64,000 nt of DNA from Auriscalpium vulgare (lineage: Eukaryota; Basidiomycota; Agaricomycetes; Russulales; Auriscalpiaceae): contig JAHBBC010000002.1 in assembly GCA_019915015.1 (NCBI GenBank), positions 124,001-188,000 on the forward strand, in the 5' to 3' direction. The translations under genes were made by a program, and so were the position numbers. This document shows positions 44,936 to 56,366 of this stretch, piece by piece; positions within the stretch are counted from its first letter, which is position 1; the number at the start of each line of letters is the position of its first letter. The notes under the pieces were generated by a model, which was not told the origin of the DNA, did no database searches, and worked only from the letters and a program-made list of their open reading frames with translations.

Positions 44936-47900
44936 CTACCGCGGCGTCTGCATGGGCGACGCGTCCAGCAACCCATTTGTTGTCGTCACGCCGTGCCCGT
45001 GCCCGTGCCCGCGCTCGCTGCTCCCGCCGCTGCTCCCGCTGCCCTGCCCCGCCGGCGACGGCCGCGGCGAGAGCGGCAGGCCCATCGCGCGGCTGTGCCG
45101 GCGCGACTCGCCGATGCGGATGTTCAGCCCGCGCGTCGCCGCGACGTGCGCGATGCGCGTCGTGCGCGACGACGCCTGCGGCTGGTCCGCGCCGGACGAC
45201 TCGCCGAAGCTCTGCGGGCTGTCCTTCCCGCCCGAGTCCGCGTCTGTCGTCTCCGTCGTCTCTGTCCCGCTCCCGTCGTGCAGGGACAGCTCCTCGCCGT
45301 CGTCCGAGTGCCCGTCCTCCTCGGGCGCTGCGCGTCAGCACACACACGCGGCAGGGCGCAGCGCGAAGGAAACAAGGTTTGCAGACGCGCGCGGGGACGG
45401 GCAGGACAAAGAAGCGAAGCAGGACAAGGGCGGGAGAGAAGCTCGTCAGCGTTTCACCGCGATAGAGTTGGATACGCAGGCACGCACCTGAGAGCTTGCG
45501 CCCCCCGAGCCCCAGCAGCTGGTCCGCAGCTGCGTCTGTGTATTGGCGCGAGTTGCGCCGCGAGAGGTCCGCCTCGTCGTCCGGCGCACGCTCTGCGTCC
45601 CGGAACACCGCGTTGCCGCGCTCGTCAATGGCGAGCTCCTGCGCGGTCTCTTCCTCCACGTTGAACACACGGTTAAACTCGCCCAGCATCAGGCTGAACA
45701 CGCCCGCGGGGATGCCCAGCGTCGGGCTAAATACAATCCCCACGTTGCGCATCGTCATCTTGTTGATGTGCGCGTTCTGCACAATCAGGATCAGATGCGC
45801 CGTCAACGCTCGCAGTAGGCTATAGTTCGCGAGCGGAAGCATTGCGATGAGCCGTGAGAGCTCCAATATGCGTTCTTGCGGGTCTACAAGGTCTGTAGGC
45901 CCGATGACGCGGGAAAGCAGTGACGTGAGCACGGCAGATGCGCGATGATAGCAGAAGAGTGTACCCACCCATGACGGCGAGGAAGCGCATGTGCAGGTCC
46001 CGAGTAAGGATGCTATGCGGCAAGTCGCGGAAGAAAGTCTTGAGCAACCCCGCGATGGCATGCGGGTCCCAAAACTCGTCCGATGCCAGCAGGTCCACGT
46101 CGCCCTCTGTATACGCGCCAGCGATAACGCAACAACACATTCATTCAGTGAGCGGCGTGTTCCAGGAATCTCGCAAAACAAAGCACAGGTACGCACCGGC
46201 GTTGAACTTGTCTTTCAGCGACTTGATCACGGCAGAGCTTCCGCTCAGCCGGTAAATGCCCTCCTCCTGGTCCGCCTCCTTCGCCTCGAGGTACTGGATG
46301 CATCGGAACACAATGGAAGGCAGGCTCGCAATCTGCGCAACCTCGAGTGATTCCTCAATTGTCACGCCGAACACGGCGCGGGGGACATGCGTGACAGGAG
46401 GAGGCTTCTCTGCGCCTGTTGACAAAGGGTTGTGGCTCCGTTAGCGTCAAATCTCCCCAGGCGTGCATGACAGCGACCGACGTACCGCCCTGGCGCCATC
46501 CCCAGCCAAACATGCGCGACTTGGCCTTGTCGCGGCGCTGCTCCGCCTGTGCGGCACTCTCGTCCCGCGGCGCGTCCTTGCCGCCAAACTTGTACCCTGC
46601 CGGGATAGGCGTGCCGTTCATCGGGCCCGAGATCTTCACCTTGCCGTTCATATCGGGGCGCGGCTCGCCTAAGGGCGAGGGCGCGCGCTGCGGGTGCGGG
46701 TGTGGGTGCTCGGGCGTGGTGGCGTGCACAGGCGAGCTCTGCACGGGGTCGAGCTTGGGGTGGAAGGACGTGCGCCGCGCGGCCTGGCGCGTGCGCTCTG
46801 GCGACGGCGCGTGGCGCGTGGGACGTCCGCCTGCGTTGGGCGTGCCGGCGGGCGATCCCGCGAGATCCGGGTAGTGTCCGAGCTCCGAGTTCGCGCGTGG
46901 CGGCCCGAGCGCAGCGGGCACGAAGTCGCTGCCCGCGCCGTCGAGCGGCGAAGGCGTAGGCAGCGACGAGGACAGCGGCGACTCGCCCGTGGGCGCGGAG
47001 CTGCTCACGCCTGCTTTATCGAGCAGGCGCCGTGCGGTCTGCGCGTCCGTGTACGCGCGGTCTGCGTCGCTCCCCCGCACGGGGCTCCCGCTCTCGTATG
47101 GCGGCGCGTGGAACAGCTTCGCGTTCACGGAGTCCGGTGCGAGATGCGCGATGGGCACTGCGCTGCTGATCGCGATCTCATCCTTGAGGGAGGTCGCGCG
47201 TCCTGTCGTGCGCCGGTCGCGCAGTGTTGAGGGGGACTCGGCGGGCGTGCTCGAGCTGGTCGACGAGCGCGGCTGGTAGGAGGAGGAGGAGACAGACGTG
47301 TTGATGGAAAGGCTGCTCAGCGCGCCGCCAGACCCGGCTTCATCATTATACGAGCCCGACACGTAGCGCACGAGCATGTCAACCCAGTCGTCACGGTCTT
47401 GGTCGCTTTCAGCGCAGAGGACGTGCCTGTGCGAGTTCGCCGCACCGCGCCTGGGTTCGATGATGAGGAACGCGTGGCGGTACTCGCCTTCCTCTTCGGT
47501 CTCCCGTCGATCTGTGGGCCGCTGTTGGCGTCCGATTTGTGCGCCAGTGATGGGTATTGAGCCCAGGTGCGTGCCGCCGCGCTGCACAACAGGTTCAGTT
47601 ACTATGAGCAGAGACAATAGACAGGCCACGCACGTTTTCGTAGTACTCTAACGACGGTCCCTGCACGACGAAGAAGCGCGTCTTCCACCCGCCAAAATTC
47701 TTCCCGCGCTTCGTCAGGTAGCCCTCCTTATAGCCTTCTCTTGAAACAGGCTTGTTTGTCTCCTTGATGATATCCGATGTAAGGAACGCAATGATTTCGT
47801 CGTTGCTCTTCACCGGCAGGTCGATCAGCGCCTGTACGTACTTTTCCAATACGGACTGTACGCCCATATGTTAGCAACGAACGGCAGGAACAAGATACAA

Positions 47901-49691
47901 ATGACATGTATACCTTGCGCTGATCGACTTTCGAAGGTGCATGATCCTTCCACAGTTTTCCATCAGGCAGACTCGGAACACGTTTACTGACGTTCTTCCC
48001 GTATCGCGCACGCACGCGCTGGTCGAGACCGAGCACGTCGCTGTACAACTTCTCCACTGCCCATGGCTCCTTCCCCGAGCCCGGCGCGACCACGACGACA
48101 AACGACAACACGTCCTTCCCGCGGTCATTTGGCCGGATCGTCGACGCTGTCACGTTGATGCGCGTGCGCGGCAGGTCGTGAGGGAGCAAAGGCAGGGCGC
48201 GGAAGTGAGGCTGCCCGCTCCCCTCGGGGATGACGGACTGGAAGGCGGATATTGTCGACGCGTGCGGGTTGTATGCGGCTGCGGTCGGCGTGGTCGGCGT
48301 CTCGGCGACAGGCTCGCGCAGGTGTGCATGCTGCTCGTGAGACGCGCCGGATCGTGCGTGCGACTGCGAGTGACCGTCGCTGCTCCCTGGGTGCGACGTC
48401 GGCGGCAGGGGGAACTCGTCGACTTCCGGGACGAAACGTCGCTGGTCCTGCGGCGGCGGTTCTGGGAAGCCCTCCGGGGCGGGCCCGCGTTCCTGCGAGG
48501 CCTCGTAGAGGCTGTCGTCGTCCATATCCAGGAACTCGCCGTCCGACACCTTGTCGGTCGGAGCTGGCGCGTCGGGCACGCGCAAGGGGGAGTCAGTGCG
48601 CGGGGGCTGCAGCTCTGCGGGCGGCAGTCGCGGGGACGAGTGCGTGCGGTTGTGGAAGGCGGGCGGGTGCTGTGGGCTGGGGAGCGGGGAGTCGCCCATG
48701 GCGGATATGTACTGCCGCGCTTCGTCTGGGAGGGAGATGCGCGACTCGCGCGAGAGGGCGGACGGGCGGACGGGCTGCGGTTGGAGCTGCGGGTTCAAGG
48801 TGGACGGGGACGGGGCATATGTGAGGTCGGTGTTCGAGGCGAACGAGTCGGAGGGGGAGTGTGCGGGAGACGTGCCGGCGGCGGACCCGTTGGACAGCTC
48901 GGAGAACGGGGACAGGCCTGGATGGTTGGGCGAGGTGGTGGTTGCCGAGGAGGGAGGGAGGCTGGCGGATTTTGGGATCTGGAGCGGTCGCGTCGGCGGG
49001 AGTTTGTGTGTGTGCGTCGCCGAGGTGGGCACCGAGTCCGCGCGCGTTGCCACGGGCGAGCCCTCTGGCGAGCGGGAGCCGCTGGGTGAGATCGTGACAG
49101 TGGGGCGAGTAGCAGACCACGAGGGGGTAAGTGAATGCGAGGATCCTGAACATGATCAGAACGCCACACGGACAGCGTCAACGGGAAATGCACACCTGTC
49201 TCGTCCGACTGATGGCGCACAGGGTTGGGCCGCGATGCGCTGGGGGAGGCAGTCGCGGCAGCGCCGCGTTTCGCGCCGTGTGCAGCGGCAGCCTTGCCAA
49301 CCTTGTCGCGCTCGCGATAGGATTTGACGACGGCGTCTGTGTTCTCGCCGAGGGCGTGAAGGCGGGACTTGTAGGCGTCGCGTTCGCTGCGGACGCGGTC
49401 GAGGTTCTTTTGTGCCTCGATATATGCGGCGCGGGACTTCTCGATGACCTTCCAGAGCTGTGCGTTCTGGGAGGAGAGGGTGTTGCGCTCTGGGATGAGC
49501 TGGTCGAGGGCGGCGAGCGGTGGATCGGGTGCGGCTGCGTGGGCTGCGAGGAGGGAGTCGAGGGCGACGGGGCTGGAGAAGGCGGCGGGGGTCATGGAGG
49601 AGGCGGAGGCGGAGGGGCGGGGTGTCGCGGGGGAGTGGGCGGCGAGGTCATGATGGCGGCGGGGCGGGGTTGCTGTGAGAGCGCTGCTCAT
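44936..49691 (-). CDS. PX-PH-RhoGAP protein, Bem3-like
   Basis: Family role: a GTPase-activating protein for Cdc42/Rho at membranes during polarised growth. The start at 49691 gives MSSALTATPPRRHH. A coiled coil follows (LSSQNAQLWKVIEKSRAAYI, AQKNLDRVRSERDAYKSRL). A long Ser/Pro-rich linker leads to the PX domain (SFVVVVAPGSGKEPWAVEKL, RARYGKNVSKRVPSLPDGKL). The PH domain is GYLTKRGKNFGGWKTRFFVV to DRDDWVDMLVRYVSG. A second linker is followed by the RhoGAP domain: FGVTIEESLEVAQIASLPS, then EGIYRLSGSSAVIKSLKDKF with the arginine finger in IYRLSG. Next is LLKTFFRDLPHSIL and NKMTMRNVGIVFSPTLGIP. The tail ends MQTPR at the stop 44936-44938. An in-frame upstream ATG at 50054 exists, but the added residues are low complexity. 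PX-PH-RhoGAP order matches yeast Bem3. Confidence 0.9.
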
Positions 49692-50743
49692 CGCGGGGGG
49701 CGGGGGACGTGGTTGCTGTCGTGGAGGAGGGGGCGCCGGGGTGGTGGTGGTCGCTGTGTGCGGGTGGGCTGGGGGTTGCTTGTGGGTGACGGCGCGGGCT
49801 CGTCGGGGAGGTGACGCCCTGCGGTGATATGGAGGGCGTCCGAGCGAAGAAGAGGAGGAGAGGGAAATGATGGGTGCGAAAAGATCAGCAAGGCGTCGCG
49901 CGTCGCCTGATTGGCTCCCCGCACTCGTCTGCCCGCGCCTGACGTATTCTATCACTTGCGATCCGTGGCCCCCGTTGCCGTCCGCGACCAATAAGCCGCT
50001 CGAGTCCCAGCCGCCGCCGCCGCCACCGCACGCGTCTTCGTCCCCCAAGTCCACTCACACAACGCCCTCGATGCTGCCCCCCCATCGTCGCCCGCCCCGC
50101 CCTTCGCGGCCGCTCTCCATCGGATTCGCACCCGCGGCGCCCCACGCGCGCGGCCTTTTCTCGCCGTCGCCGTGCCTCGTCGTCGTGCTCCGGCCCGCAG
50201 ATATACTGATCTCGATCGCTCATTGGCCAGATGACCCTGATGCGCATCAGAGCCAGAGCTTGCGCGCTGGTGGCAACTTGAAGTACACCAGGCTGCACGG
50301 GTGGTGATGAGAGCACAGTTTCAACGATCCGAATATGGCGCGGACATGGGAGATATCAAAGTCGCGAGCATCGCCTCCAACCTAGTGGCTATGTCCGAGC
50401 CCAACAACGAGTTGGAATTCACGCTAAGGCATCATGCATCAACCAACGCTGTCCTTGGCCCGTGGTCCACGCAATCAAGCGAAACAAACAGCACCCTTGT
50501 GTGATATTTCCCTGTGCACTTGATCGCCATCTTACAACAAAATACTGTGACGCGCGTCGACATGCCGTATGTACCGCCCTCTCTGCTGGCAATTGGCACG
50601 ACCCCCACGGTGATCCGCTGATCCCACGATGTCGACGAGGCGGGTCTTCGACAGACGGGCAACGGACGTCGACGAGTTCAAGAAATTGTATATGATATAG
50701 AATGTACACATGCAACGACATCTCCGGTGAGTAGTACACTGTC
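49692..50743. other. Intergenic, MMS22-like 3' end / RhoGAP promoter
   Basis: About 1.05 kb. The left part remains open in the RhoGAP frame back to 50054 and could be a longer N-terminus or 5' UTR. It contains CCG-rich simple sequence (near 50010-50030). No other gene is recognised. Confidence 0.4.
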
Positions 50744-53700
50744 TCAATCAAACCAGCGCAGCGCGATCGCGATGGCGGGATAGGCAGCGAGCGACGGGTA
50801 TGAGCGTACCGTTTTGACCGCGTGTTCTGCAAACGCGGTGTACGTCTCCAATGCCGTCGGTTTGGCCTCGCTTCGCAGAGCCTGTGGGGGTTGGCATCAG
50901 TAGAGTGAATAAGAAATGGATGGGAAAGGGTACCTCGAGGTTCTCTCCCAGCGCCGCGAGCATCCGCGGGAGGAGTGCGAGCTGCGATGCGGCCGTCCCG
51001 GGGTCCGCACGGCGGCTCTGCGCAAGCACGACGTTGAAATTGCGGCACACGGCTGTGCATCTCGTCAGCCGACGCCAGATGCAAGGAGAAGCGAGACACG
51101 CACCCTCGAACGCCGACCGGCGCAGCGTCTGCAGAAGCCTGTCCGACGCGCCCACATCCAGCAGCCCGTCCAGCACCTCCTCCGGCAGGCCGCTCAGGAG
51201 CGGCGGCGGGCCATTGTCGGCCGTCCTGGCGAGCAGTGTACCGAGGTAGCGCGCGGCGGAGGCGAGGTCCGCGGCGACGAGCGCCTCGAGCCACACGTGC
51301 AGATGCTGGTCTTCGTATTCCTGGAGCTGCGTGAGTGATTGTCTACAGAAAACACGAAGGGGAGGGCGGACCTTGTAGGAGGACGGGTCGAGCTCGAGCA
51401 GCGCGAGCATGAACTTGACCGCGACGCGTCGCCGCCATGCAGTGTCGCCGATGCGGCCCCACGAGTATGTGGCCACGTAGAAGTACATCGACCAGTCCTG
51501 TGCCCTCCATCAGCAGCCGTGCTTTGCAGACAAATAGGGCCGGTGCGCACCTGCTTCCCGCCGCGCACGCAAATGTGGGCTGCTGTGACCCAGCAGTCGA
51601 CCCAGCGCTCCATCGCGGCGCGGTGCCGCTCCGAACCGGCGACTGTGTCGCCCGAGTACTGGCTCACGAGGCGTACAGCACAGGGCCACTGTCGCAGCGA
51701 CAACCTGGAGTTATTTAGCCACCATCACCACATGGTCACTCGGCTGCTTGGTGGCAGGAAACTCACCTGCGTGAGGACCTGTATGGGCGTGTCAATAGGT
51801 GGCGGCGACGGCCCTGCATCGCTGCCAAGCGCGCGCAACAACTCCGGGTCGTCCAGTCGAGTCGAGTTCGGGCTGCCCGTAGTCGTCCTGGCTTTCGACC
51901 TGCGCACCCCGCCGGCGCGGGCAGCGCGTCGAGCAGGGCGTCCAGAAACACTCGAAGCGCGTTCTGCACGGCGTCTGCGACACTGGGCGAATTCAAAAGA
52001 TCCGTCGGCGCGGAGAGGAGGGCGCGCGACGCAGCCTGTGAAGAACTAGTGAGTATGGGGATGGTAAATGCGGTTGTGGGAGTCCGTACCGCGCTGGAGG
52101 AGCTCGGGGCGCGGGCACGCAGCGGCGACTCCGTCCGGGCCAGCCATTGATGCGCGCACCCACTTAGCGTAGGAGTTGGCAGGAGCTTGGTGCCCTCTTT
52201 CGCGCGCGCGCGCCGTTGCTCAACCGCTCCGCGCCGCTCTGTGTCCGCCGCCGTGCCGTCGTGCTCGGCAACGAGAATGTCCGCCATTTCCGCCGACCAA
52301 TCTAACAATTCGTTGAGCGGCAGGCGGAGGTGGAGCGCCTGCAGTGCGAGATGCGCGAAGCCCTCAATGTATATTTCCCGCGGCACGCCTGCCGCCGAGG
52401 CAAAGTCCAAAAAATGTCGGGCGGTGGAGAGGGCGTTGGCGGAAATTGCTGGGGGACGGATGCACGTGGATGGCGACTGCCACCGCGCTGAATCGATTGT
52501 ATAGCATCGAGAGCTCGTGCTTCTCTGGGAACTCGACGTTGCTGAACTGCACGGACGTCACAGGCATCGCGGTCAGGAGCTTCTTGACTTTCTTCGCGTA
52601 CTCCGATGCGTCGCCCGTGTCCGCGCCGGGAACCTTTATCGCCTCTGCCGACGCCACTACGAGCTTCAGGAATAACGTGAACGCGCTGTCGCCTGCGCCA
52701 TCGCTCGCGAGCGCGCCAGCCTCGCGCTCTTCGAGGAACGCGAGGAAGCCGGGCCTTTCGCGCGCCAAGTCCGCAAACTTGCGGGTCCGGAACACCACCA
52801 CGATGCGGTTGAACATCGGTGCAGCGCCATCACCGAGGCGCCAGTGCCAACGTTGGACGAGGAGGTAGCACCGGTACACGATGAGCCGCACATAGGCGTC
52901 GCGCAACCGCACCACCTTGCGCGCGAGCTTCTTGTCGGCTTCCAAGTCCCCGTCCAGCCGGATGCGGTCGAGCGCAAAGCAGACGAGGTCCCAGGCGGCG
53001 GGTGCGCGGAGTGTGGAGGTGGAGTACCCGTGCGCGGAGAACTGCGAGAGCGCACAGATGCCGAAGATGATATGCCAGGTGTCTTCGCTCGCTTGCAGGT
53101 CGTGGTGGGAAGCCCCGCGGGCCGTCAGGACCTGCTGCACTGGACCCCATATAGTCGGGAGGCGGAGTGCGGCCGGTGATGGCGGGTCGTCGGGTGGCCT
53201 GTGAGTAAGGTTGATAAGACAAATCCACAATTCGGCGACACATGCGTCAGCGCTGTAGGTGCCCATGCGGACGTTTCCTGCGAGTGCGGGCTCTAGGGCT
53301 TTCTGCATGCCGAAGTCGATCAGGCGGTGCACGAAGGCAATCATGCGAGCCTCAATCACCACTCCGCACTCTTCGTCGACGGGTTTCCCGCGGCACGAGC
53401 CCCGGATAACCAGTTCCAGCGCAAACCAATACAGACGAAAAAGGGCGCGTTGAGTTGGGACGATCCGTTGATTTGCGTATCGCCGCGCGCGATGAGAGTT
53501 CCGCTGACTTCCAGCAGTGACGACCACAACAAAGGATATTGATCATCAGACATCGTTGCAGCCATCCAGGAGGCAAGCAGACAGATCGTGTGCAACGTTG
53601 CATCGAACGTAACAAATTCGTCGGCACGGAACGAAGTCGCACTGTCGAAGATATAGTCTGAGGCGGATTGGAGGAAGACGATGAAATCAGGGACAGAGGC

Positions 53701-56087
53701 TGTATGCTCCAGACGGCCGCTGGGGAGAACACAGTCGGGCGGGGGATTCTCCAGGCGGCCACCGTGGACAAGTCTGAGCAGCTCGTGTAGCCAACCTCTC
53801 CCTGTGTAGCTATCAGGGCCAAACGCATGTCCTATTGGCAGGAACGGGACGCCCAAGTCGGCTGTGACACGTTTGAGGGTTTTGTCTTCAGGCGGCGCAG
53901 ACACTTGGGCGACAGGAGCGGGTGTTGCCATTGATGGAAGGGCGTCGGACTGGATGCCCTGTCGCCCAGGCTCAAGGTACGTCCGCAGATCCTGCTGACG
54001 GTACGGTCTGTAGCCCACCGGCACGAGTGCGGGGGCAGCGGGGGCGGGACCCACGAGTGCGTTGGATGCTACAGAAGGGTGGCGGGATAGCGGTGTACGT
54101 GTGCGTGCCGGCGCGAGAGCGTTGTGCAGCTCCGAGTCTTCCATGTCAATTGTGATCGCGTTGCGCCTTTCCAACCGTGAGACTACGCGATTGTTGGTCT
54201 CAAATGTGGAGAGGCCATGCGTGCGCCCCCGCTTGTCGAGGCGCCTCCGTTTGTGCGTTCTAGTCGTCTCGTGGTGCTCGACGGGGTAAGAGTCTGTGCA
54301 AGGTGAGCAAACTGCAGCACACCGGAGATGCAACTTAACTTACCGGTTCCCTTTCGCTTCGTGCTCGTGGACGTCTTGTTCTTGTCGGTCATACCCCTGC
54401 GCGGGTGAGTAGAGTGCGTGGTAGGCCTTGTGTGTCGGATAGTAGACTGTGCCTTCGACCGCGATTTGGTGGAGGTGAGTTTGGGTTTTGACCTGTGATT
54501 AGACTGTGCCCTCGGCCGCGACTTGACGGAAGTGGGCTTGGGTTTAGAAGAATTAATTGGCTTTGACGTGCGTGAGCGCCCAGCACCTATGGACACCGAT
54601 TATCCTCAATAGCTGATCCGTCCGAGAGTGAGATCACATCATCAGACTCCTCGGCCTCGTCGTCGTGCAAAGGATATGCCTGTATCGGAGGGGAGCGAGA
54701 AGCGTGTGAGTCACCGGAAACAGGCATATCATCGGCGTTGGGCTCAAGACTGGCTGGCTGGCTCAGCTCAGAGTCGGAGCGTTGGGACAAAGCTTCTGCC
54801 TCTTGCAAACCTCGCAGATCCTCTTCAGAGTTATGAGACGATTGCACATCTCGTTGAGACGTCGATGAGGTATTCTCTCCTGCTGGTTGGTGCGGTGGAG
54901 ACGACATTGGCCAAGAATGTGCGCGATTATCAGGACTGCAAGACTTGGGGACATGGAAGCCTGCGAAGGGACCCACACCGGATACTTCACTGTCGCTGCT
55001 TGAGTCGAGGTATGCGGATGGTAACCATCGCAGGCGGTCCGGCGACGGCGCGGACTTGCCATTGCGTTGCTCTTGTCGGGGCGGTGCTGCAATTTGTCTT
55101 TTTGAGGCATCCGGTCGAGGATGCTTCGTCTTATCGTGCCGTCTCCTTTCTCTGACCGCAGGAGGCGCATCGTCTGGGTCCTCCTCGCCAAATTCTTGGC
55201 TCTCCAGCAAGGGAGAGCCTCGTCGGACACGATCGCTGGTGACTTGACTATGGCGTCTGGATTGTCCTTCAGGGCATGCTTGTATATAGCCTGGTCGTAA
55301 GCGTATGGCTGCTTCTGCCGCAATGCGCGTGGACGCAAGGAGTAGCGGCCGACGTGTTCTTCCGGGGGTGGAATATCAATGATAATATCAGCGTCAATAT
55401 CAGCGTGGGGCTCGGCGGGAGTATCCTGAGTGACGGATGGGAAGATTGCGGAAGGAGTGTGGCAGGCATAGAGAGAGAGAGTGGGTCGGGGAAGGAGACG
55501 GCGGTGAGAGGCTAACAGGTCCTTGACGGGGGGAAGACACCGAGGATAAAGTGCAGAAGTGGGACGACAGTGATGCCTTGAGGGGAGATACGGCCGTGTG
55601 TGGGGAGGATGACGGCTGGGCGGGTGGGTTCCGATATTTCCATGAGTCGGCGGCCTGGGTCGATAGATGAGTAAGACACATTTGACCTGCCTGCACTTAC
55701 ATCGTCCGTTCCAAAGGCAAGTAGATCATCCACATCCATTATTGCTGTCTCCGAGCCATCATGGCCCGGGCTTGGCTTCTGGGAATCTAACCCAGTCAGA
55801 CACTGGCGTACACGAGGCAAACGCGTACGCACATCCTCTTCCTGGCCAAGCATGAGCTCATCATCGTCCCCCGCGTTTACAGAGAGACCTGGAGATTGGG
55901 CTATGTGCTCCAGGTTGCGTGATGAATCGGGTGGTAAGGCGGCCGCGCGCGCGACCAGATGATGGAGAACGTCTGCATGCGCTCGTATTGCGGCGGTCGC
56001 GAGATCCCAGTAGAGCGGATTAAGGGCATCTATGGCGTCGCGTTCGTCGACATCTGAAGACTCCTCGACATCTGAGTGAGCGGACAT
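50744..56087 (-). CDS. MMS22: Mms22/Mus7-like DNA repair protein
   Basis: Family role: the substrate adaptor of the Rtt101-Mms1 cullin ligase in replication-fork repair. The proposed start at 56087 opens an acidic, Ser-rich N-terminus (MSAHSDVEESSDVDERDAID). Then comes a conserved-looking segment RYSLRPRALRQKQPYAYDQA, typical of the Mus7 N-terminal region. A disordered stretch with SDDVISLSDGS and a basic linker RRRLDKRGRTHG follows. The large helical C-terminal part is about 50.7-54.1 kb. It includes FGPDSYTGRGWLHELLRLVH, SMLYNRFSAVAVAIHVHPSP and EIYIEGFAHLALQALHLRLP, and ends SYPSLAAYPAIAIALRWFD at the stop 50744-50746. The family call rests on this arrangement by recollection and is moderately secure. 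Exon joins near 55.2 kb and 55.5-55.7 kb are unresolved. It is divergent from the ADF-H/PH gene. Confidence 0.7.
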
Positions 56088-56366
56088 GTGTGTGGTGAGA
56101 ACGAGCTGGACAGGAAAGACGCGGAGTCACGACAAGTGACGTGACAGCAATCACCTGATTGTGACTGCCCGTGTCACAATGGATATAGCGCGAACGGCCC
56201 GGGCGGCAACGGGACAATAGCCGCCATCGCGGTTCTCTAGATCTGTGCATTGTTGCGACATACGCTTCTCTCTTACCACCTTCATACCCAACCACAACCA
56301 GCGTCTTCACTTCTGCATTACACAGCTGCCAAGCCACCTTCATCGCCAGCTCACAGCCAGCTCACT
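56088..56366. promoter_or_regulatory. Bidirectional promoter, MMS22-like / ADF-H-PH gene
   Basis: Only 279 nt separates two divergent start codons, so the promoters must overlap. The half next to the plus-strand gene is C/T-rich (CTTCTCTCTTACC). No canonical TATA box is present in either orientation at the expected distance. Confidence 0.55.

Noticed and set aside
54763..55338. Second long open phase in the Mms22-like gene as a separate gene
   Set aside because: Its first 30 residues match the Mms22-like protein and the rest reads as a shadow of the acidic region in the other phase.
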